Under the pieces are notes generated by a model, which did no database searches, was not told where the DNA came from, and worked only from the letters and a program-made list of their open reading frames with translations. The translations under genes and the position numbers were made by a program. A stretch of 64,000 bases of DNA from positions 185,668 to 249,667 of the forward strand of contig CAIUMD010000062.1 in assembly GCA_903900155.1 (NCBI GenBank), written 5' to 3'. This document shows, one piece after another, positions 28,349-37,151 of this stretch (its first letter is position 1; every line of letters begins with the position of its first letter). This stretch comes from an uncultured Caulobacterales bacterium (lineage in GTDB: Bacteria; Pseudomonadota; Alphaproteobacteria; Caulobacterales; Caulobacteraceae).

Positions 28349-29212
28349 ATGTGCGATGACGACATCCATCCCGGCCTCGTGCACGATCCTCGCCTTTCGC
28401 GCCGCGCCTTCGGCCTGCTGACGGTGGCGGCCACCGGCGTCGCCTCGGTCGCCCGCGCCGACGACACGGTCGAGGAGAAGGACGTCATCATCAAGACCGC
28501 CGATGGCGAGTCCGACGCGGCGCTGTTCTACCCCAAGGCCAAGGGCAAATATCCGGCGGTGCTGCTGTGGCCCGACGTGATGAGCCTGCGTCCGGTGTTC
28601 CGCGACATGGGCCGCCGCCTGGCTTCGGCCGGCTATGTGGTGCTGGTCCCCAACCTCTATTACCGGGTCAAGAAGGCGCCGGTGATCGAGGGGACGTTCA
28701 ACTTCGCCAACCCCGAGGACCGCGCCAAGCTGACGCCGATGCGCGCCTCGGTGACGCCGGCCGGCACGTTCAAGGACGCCGAGGCCTATGTCGCGTTCCT
28801 GGACGCCCAGCCCCAGACCGACAAGGGCAAGAAGATCGGCGTGCAGGGCTACTGCATGGGCGGTCCGCTGTCGTTCCGCACCGCCGCCGCGGCGCCGGGC
28901 CGGATCGGCGCGGTGGCCACCTTCCATGGCGGCGGCCTGATCACCGCAGACGCCGACAGCCCGCACCTGCTGATCCCCAAGACCCACGCTTCGTACCTGA
29001 TCGAGATCGCTGACAACGACGATCAGAAGGAGCCGGACGTGAAGGACAAGCTGAAGGCCGCCTTCGCCGAGGCCAAGCGCCCGGCCCAGGTCGAGGTCTT
29101 CGCCGGCGCCGCCCACGGGTGGACGGTGAAAGGCAGCCAAGTCTACAACGAGGTCGCCGCCGAGACGGCCTGGGCCAACCTGCTGGCGCTGTACAAGAAG
29201 GCGCTGGGGTAG
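28349..29212 (+). CDS. Dienelactone hydrolase family protein, Tat-exported
   Basis: 287-aa alpha/beta hydrolase. N-terminal part contains LSRRAFGLLTVAATG, a Tat-type signal somewhat downstream of the start. Catalytic triad: Cys nucleophile in GVQGYCMGGP, Asp in EIADNDDQKEP, His in GAAHGW, as in dienelactone hydrolases. Preceded by AGGAGGAG 8 bases before the ATG. It lies 65 bp after the asparaginase-type gene in the same direction and is followed by a stem-loop. Confidence 0.9.
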   Translation: MCDDDIHPGLVHDPRLSRRAFGLLTVAATGVASVARADDTVEEKDVIIKTADGESDAALFYPKAKGKYPAVLLWPDVMSLRPVFRDMGRRLASAGYVVLVPNLYYRVKKAPVIEGTFNFANPEDRAKLTPMRASVTPAGTFKDAEAYVAFLDAQPQTDKGKKIGVQGYCMGGPLSFRTAAAAPGRIGAVATFHGGGLITADADSPHLLIPKTHASYLIEIADNDDQKEPDVKDKLKAAFAEAKRPAQVEVFAGAAHGWTVKGSQVYNEVAAETAWANLLALYKKALG

Positions 29213-29244
29213 GGCCCGGCGCATCGAAATCGAGCAATGACGGG

Positions 29245-29274
29245 AAGGCCCGCGTCTCCGACGGCGCGGGCCTT
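29245..29274 (+). terminator. Stem-loop after the dienelactone hydrolase gene
   Basis: Perfect 10-bp stem AAGGCCCGCG / CGCGGGCCTT with a 10-base loop, 32 bp past the stop. No long T run follows. Confidence 0.55.
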
Positions 29275-29310
29275 CGGCAAATCAGTCTCGAAGGTCGATA
29301 GCGTCCCGTC

Positions 29311-29912
29311 ATGACCATCCGACCGCTTTTCCGATCCGCTTTGGCTGCGATTGTGGTCGCGTTGACCTTGGCGGGCGGCGCTCAGGCGCAGGCCCCGATC
29401 AAGGTCAAGGTCTTCGTGGCCGCGATGTTCGAGATCGGCGAGAACACGGGCGACCGCGCCGGCGAGTTCCAGCCCTGGTACGAACGCTACTGGCGCCAGA
29501 GCGCGCCCCAGGCCGTGAAGGGCGGGCGCGCATGGCGCCTTCGGTCATGGTCGGCGCGCACATGACCGGCGACACCTTCTTCCATGGCCCCGGCTTGTCG
29601 CAGCAGGCCCAGTACATCGCCAAGCTCTACGGCGCCGACGACTATGTGATCACCGAGATGGAAGCCGCCGCTTTGGCCTTGGTGATCAAGCGGCAGTGGG
29701 GAACGGGGCGGATCCTGAGCCTGCGCGGCGCTGTCAATTTCGACCAGGGCGCGCCGGGCGAGACGACCCTGCAGCACCTGGACCCGGCGCCCGGCCAGAC
29801 GGCCGGCGGCTTCGCCGAGACCGTGGCCAATATCGGCGCGGTCGGATCGCGGGTCGTGGACCACATCGTCGCCGATTGGCCACGGTGGCAGGACGGTCCG
29901 CCGCCGCTCTGA
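29311..29912 (+). pseudogene. Purine nucleoside permease (NUP family) remnant
   Basis: Full-length NUP proteins are periplasmic-targeted and about 340-350 aa. Here the first frame (29311-29565) encodes a signal peptide ending GGAQAQA, then IKVKVFVAAMFEIGENTGD and FQPWYERYW, and goes off the family after about residue 70. The family resumes in another frame (from about 29535) with MVGAHMTGDTFFHGPGLSQQAQ, VITEMEAAALA and the normal C-terminus to 29912. Roughly 150 middle residues are missing, and the frame shifts at the junction near 29510-29540. So this is an internal deletion with a frameshift; neither half should function. Confidence 0.85.
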
Positions 29913-29942
29913 ATCCTTTCACGGCGCCGCTCTTGCGGAAAG

Positions 29943-29982
29943 ATAGGTAGGATGCTATCTAATTTAGATAGGAAGCTACCTA
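29943..29982 (+). promoter_or_regulatory. Nested palindromic operator upstream of the MarR gene
   Basis: Outer arms ATAGGTAG (29943-29950) and CTACCTAT (29975-29982) enclose an inner 17-bp palindrome CTATCTAA-T-TTAGATAG (29955-29971). The AT-rich symmetrical block ends 20 bp before the marR start and is the natural autoregulatory site for the operon. Confidence 0.7.
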
Positions 29983-30002
29983 TTTAAAAAGATCGCTGTT
30001 CC

Positions 30003-30461
30003 ATGATCTCGCCCCGCACCCTCGATGAACGCGCCTTCGCTGGCGCCCTGCTGCGCCTGGCGCGGGTCTACCGCAAGGAAGTCAATCGCGCCCTGGCCGC
30101 TCACGGCATCTCGGACGCCAAGGCCATGCCGGTGCTGCACATCGCCCGCGCGGGCGGCGGCATGCGCCAGGGCGCGCTGGCCGAGGAGATCGGGGTGGAG
30201 GGACCGTCGCTGGTCCGCATCCTGGACCAGCTGGCCCAGGCGGGCCTGGTCGAGCGTCGCGACGACCCGTCCGACAAGCGCGCCAAGACCCTGCACCTGA
30301 CCGACGAGGGGCAGGCCCTGGCCACCGTCGTCGAGGACGCCGTGCAGGTGGTGCGCGCCCAGATGCTGGCCGGCGTCAGCAACCTGGATCTTCAAGCCGC
30401 CGTTCGCACCTTCGCGGCCTTCGAGGCCGCCCTGGACGCCGCGGCCGGGCAGGGGGTCTAG
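30003..30461 (+). CDS. MarR family transcriptional regulator
   Basis: 152-aa winged-helix repressor. Recognition region QGALAEEIGVEGPSLVRILDQLAQAGLVERRDDPSDKRAKTLHLT (here described in parts: helix-turn-helix about residues 58-85, wing DDPSDKRAKTLHLTDEG). Directly precedes and reads into the FUSC efflux genes, 6 bp apart, and lies behind a palindromic operator. Likely ligand: an aromatic or phenolic acid exported by the operon, by analogy with the MarR/FusR-controlled systems. Confidence 0.93.
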   Translation: MISPRTLDERAFAGALLRLARVYRKEVNRALAAHGISDAKAMPVLHIARAGGGMRQGALAEEIGVEGPSLVRILDQLAQAGLVERRDDPSDKRAKTLHLTDEGQALATVVEDAVQVVRAQMLAGVSNLDLQAAVRTFAAFEAALDAAAGQGV

Positions 30462-30467
30462 CCTCCC

Positions 30468-32486
30468 ATGCTCCCCAAGTTCGATCGGCATACGCTGCTG
30501 TTCTCGGCAAACAGTTTCGCGGCGGCGATGCTGGCCCTCTATATCGGTTTCGCCCTGGGCCTGCCGCGCCCCTACTGGGCGATGACCACCGCCTATATCG
30601 TCAGCCAACCGCTGGCCGGGGCCGTGCGCTCCAAGGCCGTCTACCGCGTGCTGGGCACCATCCTGGGGGCCATGGCCGCCGTGGCCCTGGTCCCGAACCT
30701 GGTCAACGCCCCCTGGCTGCTGTCGCTGGCCCTGGCTTTGTGGGTCGGCGGCTGTCTGACCATCTCGCTGCTGGACCGCACGCCGCGCAGCTATGTGCTG
30801 ATGCTGGCCGGCTATACCGCCGCGATCATCGGCTTTCCCAGCGTGAGCCAGCCCGGCGCGATCTTCGACGTCGCCGTGTCGCGGGTGATCGAGATCGGTC
30901 TGGGCATCCTCTGCGCCACCCTGACCCACAGTCTCGTTTTTCCGCGCCCGGTCGGCACGGTGCTGCGCCTGCGCCTCAAGACCTGGCTGGGCGAGGCCGA
31001 CCGCTGGGCGCTGGACGTGCTGCGGGGCGAGGACGCGCAGGCCATCGCCCGCGATCGCCGCCACCTGGCCGCCGCCGCCAGCGAGATCCAGATGCTGGCC
31101 GTCCACTTGCCGTTCGACACCTCGCGCCTGCGCGAGACCACGGGCGTCGTCCGGGCCCTGCACGAACGCATGCTGCTGCTGATCCCGCTGCTCTCCGGTC
31201 TCGCGGATCGCATGCAGGCCCTGCGCGAGGTCCGTGACGACCGTGTCCGCGCCACGCTCAACACCGTGGTCGCCTGGGTCGAGGCCGGCTCGCCGCGCGA
31301 CGAAGGTCTCGACCTGATCGAACGCCTGCAGGACCTGGCCGCCCGGCGGCGCGGCGCGGGTTGGGACAGCCTGCTGATCGAGAGCCTTTTGGTGCGCCTC
31401 TCCGAAGCCGTCCGCGCCCTGGCCGAGGGCCACGCCCTGCTGGTCCGCCTCTACGATCCAGATGCGCCGCTGTCGCCCGGCTTGGAAGCCACGACCCGGG
31501 CCAAGGGGCTGCGCCCGATGCACGCCGACCTGCCGCTGGCCCTGCTGTCGGGCGGGGCGGCGGCGATCGCCATCCTCTTGTCCTGCGCGGCCTGGATCCT
31601 GGCCGGCTGGGGCGACGGCGCGGCCGCGCCGGTGATGGCGGCGGTGTTCTGCTGCTTCTTCGCGGCGATGGACGATCCCGTGCCGGCCATCAAGAACTTC
31701 GGCCTGTTCTCGCTGGTCTCCCTGCCGCTGGCGGCCGTCTACATGTTCGCCATCCTGCCGGCGATCGACGGCTTCCCCATGCTGCTGCTGGCCATGGCCC
31801 CGCCGCTGCTGCTGCTGGGCCTGTACATCCCCAACCCCGCGACGATGGGGGCCGCGCTCGCCGTGCTGATGGGCTTCTGCAACGCCCTGGCCCTGCAGGA
31901 GACCTTCAGCGCCGACTTCGCCGGGTTCCTGAACGGCAATCTGGGCCAGTTTGTCGGCCTGCTGTTCGCGATCATGGTCACGGCCGGCCTGCGCTCGATG
32001 GGCGTGGACGCCAGCGCCCGGCGCCTGCTGGTCCGCACCTGGAGGGGGCTGGCCCGCCTCGCCCGCGCCCGTCAGGCGCCCGAGCCCGCCGCCTTCGCCG
32101 CCATCCTGGTCGACCGGCTGGGCATGCTGACCCCCAAGCTGGCCCAGGCCGGAGAGCGCCACGACTTCGTCGGCGTCGACGCCCTGCGCGACCTGCGGGT
32201 CGGCATGAACCTGGTCGCCGTCCAGACCGCCCGGCCGGACCTGCCGCCCGAGGGCAAGGACCAGCTGGACGCCGCGCTGGACGGCGTCGGCGACCACTTC
32301 GCCGCCCTGGCCGCCGGCCAAAGCCGCAAGCCCGGCGAGGACCTGCTGGCCCGTGTCGACGCGGCCCTGCGCAGCCTGTCGATCGCCCCGGCCGCCTCGG
32401 CGGCGCAGGGCGTCTCGGGCCTGGTCGGCCTGCGCCGCAACCTGTTCCCGGAGGCCCCCGCCTTCGTTCCGGAGATCGCCCGATGA
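30468..32486 (+). CDS. FUSC family inner-membrane exporter (AaeB/fusaric-acid type)
   Basis: 672 aa with two bundles of membrane segments (about residues 15-160 and 360-510) separated by a cytoplasmic region, the FUSC/YccS/AaeB architecture. N-terminal ALYIGFALGLPRPYWAMTTAYIVSQP is typical of the family's first helices. With the DUF1656, HlyD and OMF genes it should form a tripartite proton-driven pump for aromatic acids. ATG at 30468; last 4 bp overlap the DUF1656 gene. Confidence 0.93.
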   Translation: MLPKFDRHTLLFSANSFAAAMLALYIGFALGLPRPYWAMTTAYIVSQPLAGAVRSKAVYRVLGTILGAMAAVALVPNLVNAPWLLSLALALWVGGCLTISLLDRTPRSYVLMLAGYTAAIIGFPSVSQPGAIFDVAVSRVIEIGLGILCATLTHSLVFPRPVGTVLRLRLKTWLGEADRWALDVLRGEDAQAIARDRRHLAAAASEIQMLAVHLPFDTSRLRETTGVVRALHERMLLLIPLLSGLADRMQALREVRDDRVRATLNTVVAWVEAGSPRDEGLDLIERLQDLAARRRGAGWDSLLIESLLVRLSEAVRALAEGHALLVRLYDPDAPLSPGLEATTRAKGLRPMHADLPLALLSGGAAAIAILLSCAAWILAGWGDGAAAPVMAAVFCCFFAAMDDPVPAIKNFGLFSLVSLPLAAVYMFAILPAIDGFPMLLLAMAPPLLLLGLYIPNPATMGAALAVLMGFCNALALQETFSADFAGFLNGNLGQFVGLLFAIMVTAGLRSMGVDASARRLLVRTWRGLARLARARQAPEPAAFAAILVDRLGMLTPKLAQAGERHDFVGVDALRDLRVGMNLVAVQTARPDLPPEGKDQLDAALDGVGDHFAALAAGQSRKPGEDLLARVDAALRSLSIAPAASAAQGVSGLVGLRRNLFPEAPAFVPEIAR

Positions 32487-32689
32487 CCGGTGAGCTGAAT
32501 ATCGACGGGGTCTTCCTGTCGTCCGTCCTGGTCTCGGCGGTGATCGCCCTGGCCGCCTCGTTTGTCCTGCGTCGCGCCCTGTCGAAGGTCGGAGCCTACC
32601 GCTTCGTCTGGCACCCGGCGCTCTTCGACACCGCCCTGTTCGTCATCCTGTGGGCCGCCGTCGTGACGGTCCCCCCTTTCCACTTTTAG
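32483..32689 (+). CDS. DUF1656 small membrane protein (AaeX-like)
   Basis: 68-aa protein with two hydrophobic helices (VFLSSVLVSAVIALAASFVL and ALFDTALFVILWAAVVTV) and an intervening RFVWHPALF motif, the DUF1656/AaeX pattern. ATG at 32483 overlaps the FUSC stop (ATGA). Always encoded with FUSC and HlyD partners; precise role unknown. Confidence 0.92.
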   Translation: MTGELNIDGVFLSSVLVSAVIALAASFVLRRALSKVGAYRFVWHPALFDTALFVILWAAVVTVPPFHF

Positions 32690-32710
32690 GCGCCCCTGAA
32701 GTTCTAAGCC

Positions 32711-33592
32711 ATGCCCCCGCTGAAATCCGTTCTGATGACCACCGCCCGCGTCGCCGTCACCGGCGCCGTCGTCATCGCCGCCCTGGTCGGCGGCAAGGCG
32801 CTGTGGACCCACTACCAGGTCGATCCCTGGACCCGCGACGGCCGTGTCCGCGCCGACGTCGTGCAGGTGGCCCCCGACGTGTCGGGTCTGGTCACCCGCG
32901 TCGACGCCGCCAACGACCAGACGGTCAAGGCCGGCCAGCCCTTGTTCTATGTCGACCGCGAGCGCTACGCCTTGGCCCTCAGGCAAGCCGACGCCGCCGT
33001 CGAGGCCCAGCGCGCCGCCCTGGCCCAGGCCCGCCGCGAACTCTCCCGCAACCGCGCCCTGGGCGACCTGGTCGCCGCCGAGGTCACCGAGCAGAGCCAG
33101 TCCAAGGTCGAGCTCAGCCTGGCGGCCTTGGACCAGGCCCTCGCGGCGCGGGACGTCGCGGCGCTGAACCTGAAGCGCACCGTGGTGCTGGCCCCGACCG
33201 ACGGCTTCCTGTCGGACCTCACCTTGCGAACCGGCGACTACGTCACCGCGGGCAAGCCGGTGCTGGCGCTGATCGACAGCCGCTCGTTCCGGGTCGAGGG
33301 CTATTTCGAGGAGACCAAGCTGTCGGGCCTGCGCATCGGCCAGCCGGTCAGCGTCAAGGTGATGGGCGAGGACCGGCCGCTGAAGGGCCACATCCAGTCG
33401 ATCGCCGCCGGCATCGAGGATCGCGACCGCGCCGCCAGCGGCAACCTGCTGCCCAACGTCAATCCGACCTTCAGCTGGGTGCGCCTGGCCCAGCGGGTGC
33501 CGGTGCGGGTGGCCCTGGACCAGACGCCGCGCGACCTGCGCCTGATCGCCGGCCGCACCGCCACGGTCGCGGTGGTGGGAGCGGGTCGATGA
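32711..33592 (+). CDS. HlyD family periplasmic adaptor (AaeA/EmrA-like)
   Basis: 293-aa membrane-fusion protein. One N-terminal transmembrane anchor (VAVTGAVVIAALVGGKALW), lipoyl/barrel-sandwich halves RADVVQVAPDVSGLVTRVDAANDQTVKAGQPLFYVD and LAPTDGFLSDLTLRTGDYV (quoted in parts), a coiled hairpin between, and a C-terminal beta-barrel. Bridges the FUSC pump to the outer-membrane factor encoded next, whose ATG overlaps this stop by 4 bp. Confidence 0.93.
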   Translation: MPPLKSVLMTTARVAVTGAVVIAALVGGKALWTHYQVDPWTRDGRVRADVVQVAPDVSGLVTRVDAANDQTVKAGQPLFYVDRERYALALRQADAAVEAQRAALAQARRELSRNRALGDLVAAEVTEQSQSKVELSLAALDQALAARDVAALNLKRTVVLAPTDGFLSDLTLRTGDYVTAGKPVLALIDSRSFRVEGYFEETKLSGLRIGQPVSVKVMGEDRPLKGHIQSIAAGIEDRDRAASGNLLPNVNPTFSWVRLAQRVPVRVALDQTPRDLRLIAGRTATVAVVGAGR

Positions 33593-35007
33593 GCCCGCTC
33601 AGGACTTTGGCGGTCGCCGGCTCGCTGCTGGCCCTGACCGCCTGCACAACCGTCGGCCCGGACTACAAGCTGCCGGAGCAGGCCAAGATCAACGTCCCGA
33701 CCGCGCAGGGCCCGTTCCTGGGCGCGGCCTCGAAGGCCGTCAGTCAGGACCCGGTCCCGACGGGATGGTGGAAGCTCTATGACGATCCGGTCCTGAACGG
33801 CCTGATCGAAGAAGCGCTGAAGGCCAATACCGATCTGCGCGTCGCCGCCGCCAACCTGGCGCGCGCCCAGGCCATTGTTGGTGAGGCCGACAACGCCGGC
33901 ACGCCCAAGTTCGGCGCCTCGGCCGCCGCCATGCACGCGCGAGAGTCCGGCGAGCAGTTCCTCAAGGCCGAACAGCTGCCGGTCGAGAACTTGGCCGATG
34001 TCGGGGTCAAGGTGAGCTACCAAGTCGACCTGGTCGGCCGCCTGAAACGCGCCTCCGAGGCCGCCCATGCCGACGCCGAGGCCTCGCAGGCCGCGCTCGA
34101 CCTGGCCCGCGTCAGCGTCGCCGCCGACGTCGCTCGCGCCTATGTCGAGGCCTGCGCCAACGGTCACGAACTGGCGGTGGCGCAGCGCACCGTGGATCTC
34201 CAGACCCGCAGCCTGGACGTCACCCGCAAGCTGGTGAAGGCCGGTCGTGGCACGGTCGTGGACGTCACCCGCGCCCAGGCCCAACTGGATCTGTCGCGCG
34301 CCAGCCTGCCCGGCTTCCAGAGCCGTCGCCGCGCGGCGCTCTACAAGCTGGCCACGCTCACCGGCAAGCCGCCGGCCGAGTTCCCCAAGGCGATCGAGGC
34401 CTGCGTCGCGCCGCCGACCCTGAGCAAGCCGATCCCGGTCGGCGACGGCGCGGCCCTGCTGAAGCGCCGCCCGGATGTGCGTCAGGCCGAGCGCACCCTG
34501 GCCGGCGCCACCGCGCGGATCGGCGTCGCGACGGCGGCCCTCTATCCCAGCATCACCCTGGGCGCCGGCGCGGGCTCGACGGGCCTTTTGGCCGATATCG
34601 GCACGGCGCCGGCTAATCGCTGGGGCCTGACCTCGCTGATCACCTGGACCCTGCCGAGCGAGGGCGAGCGGGCGCGGATCCGCCAGGCTGAGGCCGGCGC
34701 GGATGGTGCTCTGGCCAAGTTCGACGGTGTGGTGCTGACGGCTCTGCGCGAGACCGAGACCAGCCTCGACGCCTACGCCCACGACCTGCAGCGGCAAGCC
34801 GCCCTGAAGGCCGCTCGCGACCAGGCCCAGTTGGCCGAGAGCCAGGTCCAGCGCCTGTATCGCGCCGGCAAGAGCCCGTATCTGGCGGGCCTGGACGCTC
34901 AGCGCACCCTCGCGACGGCCGAGGCGCAGCTGGCGACGTCCGACAGCCAGGTGGCGGCCGATCAGGTGAACCTGTTCCTGGCCCTGGGCGGCGGCTGGGA
35001 GCGATAG
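33589..35007 (+). CDS. Outer-membrane efflux factor, NodT/OprM family lipoprotein
   Basis: 472 aa TolC-like channel. Signal with lipobox LTAC (LLALTACTTVGPDYKLPE), two repeats of long helices plus strands: WWKLYDDPVLNGLIEEALKAN, LRVAAANLARAQA, YQVDLVGRLKRASEAA, then RRPDVRQAERTLAGATARIGVA in the second repeat. Last gene of the marR-fusC-DUF1656-hlyD-omf operon. Confidence 0.93.
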   Translation: MSPLRTLAVAGSLLALTACTTVGPDYKLPEQAKINVPTAQGPFLGAASKAVSQDPVPTGWWKLYDDPVLNGLIEEALKANTDLRVAAANLARAQAIVGEADNAGTPKFGASAAAMHARESGEQFLKAEQLPVENLADVGVKVSYQVDLVGRLKRASEAAHADAEASQAALDLARVSVAADVARAYVEACANGHELAVAQRTVDLQTRSLDVTRKLVKAGRGTVVDVTRAQAQLDLSRASLPGFQSRRRAALYKLATLTGKPPAEFPKAIEACVAPPTLSKPIPVGDGAALLKRRPDVRQAERTLAGATARIGVATAALYPSITLGAGAGSTGLLADIGTAPANRWGLTSLITWTLPSEGERARIRQAEAGADGALAKFDGVVLTALRETETSLDAYAHDLQRQAALKAARDQAQLAESQVQRLYRAGKSPYLAGLDAQRTLATAEAQLATSDSQVAADQVNLFLALGGGWER

Positions 35008-35060
35008 GCGCCGCCACGCGCCTCCGCTACACGGGGCTGTTTCCCGCGTAGAGGTCGCTC

Positions 35061-37040
35061 GTGCCGCTTGATGCCCCGCCGCCCCCGGTCTCCGCCGTCG
35101 TCGTCGAGGCGCCCAGGCTGCTGCCCCTGCCCGGGCAGAACGCCTTCTCCACCGCCTATTACGACGCCGCTGAGCTGAGCGCCCAGGCGCGCCTGGACGA
35201 CGTGTTGAAGATCACGCCCGGCGTCTCGCTGTTTCGCCGCACCGGCAGCGATGCGGCCAATCCGACGATCCAGGGACTGTCGCTTCGCGCCGTTGCGCCC
35301 TCCGGCGCGGGCCGAGCGCTGGTGACCCTGGACGGCGCGCCGCAGAACGACCCGTTCGGCGGCTGGGTGATCTGGACCGCCTTGCCGGGCGAGGGCCTGT
35401 CCGGGGCGACTATCGTGCGAGGTGCGGGGGCGGGGCCTTACGGCGCCGGCGCGCTCACCGGCGTCGTGGCTCTGCGCGAGCGGGCGACGGGCGGCGGCCT
35501 GAGCACTTTCACGGCCGAGGCGCGCGAGCGGAACGGTTGGCGCGCGGCGGGGAGTTTTGGGACCGACCATTTGCTGCTGACCGCCAGCGGCTCGCGCACC
35601 GACGGCTATCGTCCCGTGCGCGGCTCGGCGGCGGGCGCGGCCGACGCGCCCACGACTCTGGAAGATGGCTCGATCGCCGCGCGGGCGCAGGGCCAGGTCG
35701 GCGACGTGCGCTGGGCGGCGCGGGTCGGGGCGTTCCAGGAAAAGCGCGGCGCGGGGCTGTTCGGGGCCAAGTCGAACGCCACCGGCAGCTCGCTGGCCGT
35801 GACCCTGGCGACCGACACCTGGCGCCTGCAGGCCTGGGCGCGGTCCAGCGACCTGGAGAACACCTCCGCCGCCGTCGCGGCCGGGCGCGTCGGCGCGACC
35901 CCGGCCAACGACCAGTACTCGACGCCGTCCAGCGGCTATGGCCTCAACGCCGCCTGGCAGGGCGCGCTGGGCGAGTGGACATGGGAGCTTGGCGGTGACG
36001 TTCGCGCGGCCGAGGGGCGGACCAACGAACTCTTCCGCTACATGGCCGGCGCCTTCACCCGCCAGCGCACGGCTGGGGGCCGCACCCTGGTGGGCGGGGT
36101 CTATGGCGAGACCGCCTGGAGCCGGCCGGACTTCATCCTGGTCGCCGGGGCGCGCCTGGACGGCTGGCGCTCATACGGCGGCGTGCGGCGCGAGCGGGAC
36201 ACGGCGACCGGCGCCCTGATCCTGGCCGCCCCGCCGGCCGACGCCTCGGGCGCGACTCCGACCGCCCGCGTGGGCGTCCGCCAGCGGCTGTCCGGCGAGA
36301 CCTGGCTGCGCGGAGCGGCCTATGCCGGCTTCCGGCCGCCGACCTTGAACGAACTGCACCGCCCGTTCCGGGTCGGCAACGACGTCACCGAGTCCAACGC
36401 CGCGCTGAAGCCCGAGACCCTGTACGGCGTCGAGGCGGGGCTGGCGGGCGAGGGCGCGGTGCGCTGGAACCTTAGCGCCTTCTACAACCAGGTCCGGGAT
36501 CCCATCACCAATGTCACGATCGGCATCGGGCCTGGGAGCTTCCCCGTCGCCGGCTTCATCCCGGCCGGCGGCGTGCTGCGACAGCGCCAGAACGCGGGAG
36601 CGATCAACGCCTACGGCCTGGAGGGCGATGTCGCCGCCGATCTGTCGCCGGCCTGGAGCGTCCGCGCGGCCTTCTCGGCCACCCATGCCCGCGTCGAGGG
36701 CGGCGGCGCGGTCGCCCAACTGGATGGCAAGCGGCCCGCCCAGGCGCCGGCCTTGACCATGACGGCGGGCCTGCGCTGGAAGCCGGTCGACCGCCTGAGC
36801 CTCGACGCTGACCTGCGCTACGAGAGCAAGCGCTATGAGGACGACCTGAACCTGCGGACGTTGAAGGCCGGGACGGGCGTCGATCTGCGCGCGGGCTGGG
36901 CGCTGTCGCCAACGTCGGAGATCTATCTGGCCGCCGATAACGCCTTCGACGCCAACCTCGCGGTGGGCCAGACAGCGGACGGCGTCGCCAGTTTCTCGGC
37001 GCCCCGCACGGTCTATGTCGGTTTCGCCCTCCGGCGCTGA
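35061..37040 (+). CDS. TonB-dependent receptor without visible signal peptide
   Basis: 659-aa outer-membrane receptor: plug domain LDDVLKITPGVSLFRRTGSDAANPTIQGLSLRAV in parts, VTLDGAPQNDPFGGW, then a 22-strand barrel with TRAEITE-like patterns and a C-terminus TVYVGFALRR lacking the usual terminal Phe. The start is GTG at 35061; an in-frame TAG lies 10 bp upstream, so no signal peptide can be encoded in this frame. Either the true start uses another frame with an undetected frameshift, or the gene is damaged. The ligand is unknown. Confidence 0.8.
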   Translation: MPLDAPPPPVSAVVVEAPRLLPLPGQNAFSTAYYDAAELSAQARLDDVLKITPGVSLFRRTGSDAANPTIQGLSLRAVAPSGAGRALVTLDGAPQNDPFGGWVIWTALPGEGLSGATIVRGAGAGPYGAGALTGVVALRERATGGGLSTFTAEARERNGWRAAGSFGTDHLLLTASGSRTDGYRPVRGSAAGAADAPTTLEDGSIAARAQGQVGDVRWAARVGAFQEKRGAGLFGAKSNATGSSLAVTLATDTWRLQAWARSSDLENTSAAVAAGRVGATPANDQYSTPSSGYGLNAAWQGALGEWTWELGGDVRAAEGRTNELFRYMAGAFTRQRTAGGRTLVGGVYGETAWSRPDFILVAGARLDGWRSYGGVRRERDTATGALILAAPPADASGATPTARVGVRQRLSGETWLRGAAYAGFRPPTLNELHRPFRVGNDVTESNAALKPETLYGVEAGLAGEGAVRWNLSAFYNQVRDPITNVTIGIGPGSFPVAGFIPAGGVLRQRQNAGAINAYGLEGDVAADLSPAWSVRAAFSATHARVEGGGAVAQLDGKRPAQAPALTMTAGLRWKPVDRLSLDADLRYESKRYEDDLNLRTLKAGTGVDLRAGWALSPTSEIYLAADNAFDANLAVGQTADGVASFSAPRTVYVGFALRR

Positions 37041-37050
37041 CGCCGACCTG

Positions 37051-37151
37051 GAGCATTTTCCGATCCGAACGGATCGGTGAAATGCTCCAGGTCTTTGATT
37101 GAGAGCCCCTTTTTTCCGACTGATCGTTTCGATCAGATCGGAAAGGGCTCT
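37051..37151. repeat. Copy 2 of the palindromic repeat, with an extra hairpin
   Basis: 37078-37151 matches copy 1 (5872-5945) with four differences in 74 bases. Here an additional upstream arm at 37051-37066 (GAGCATTTTCCGATCC) pairs with 37071-37087, so the full unit is two adjacent stem-loops. It fills the space between the convergent receptor and fecR genes, and its last bases overlap the fecR stop codon. Confidence 0.85.
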
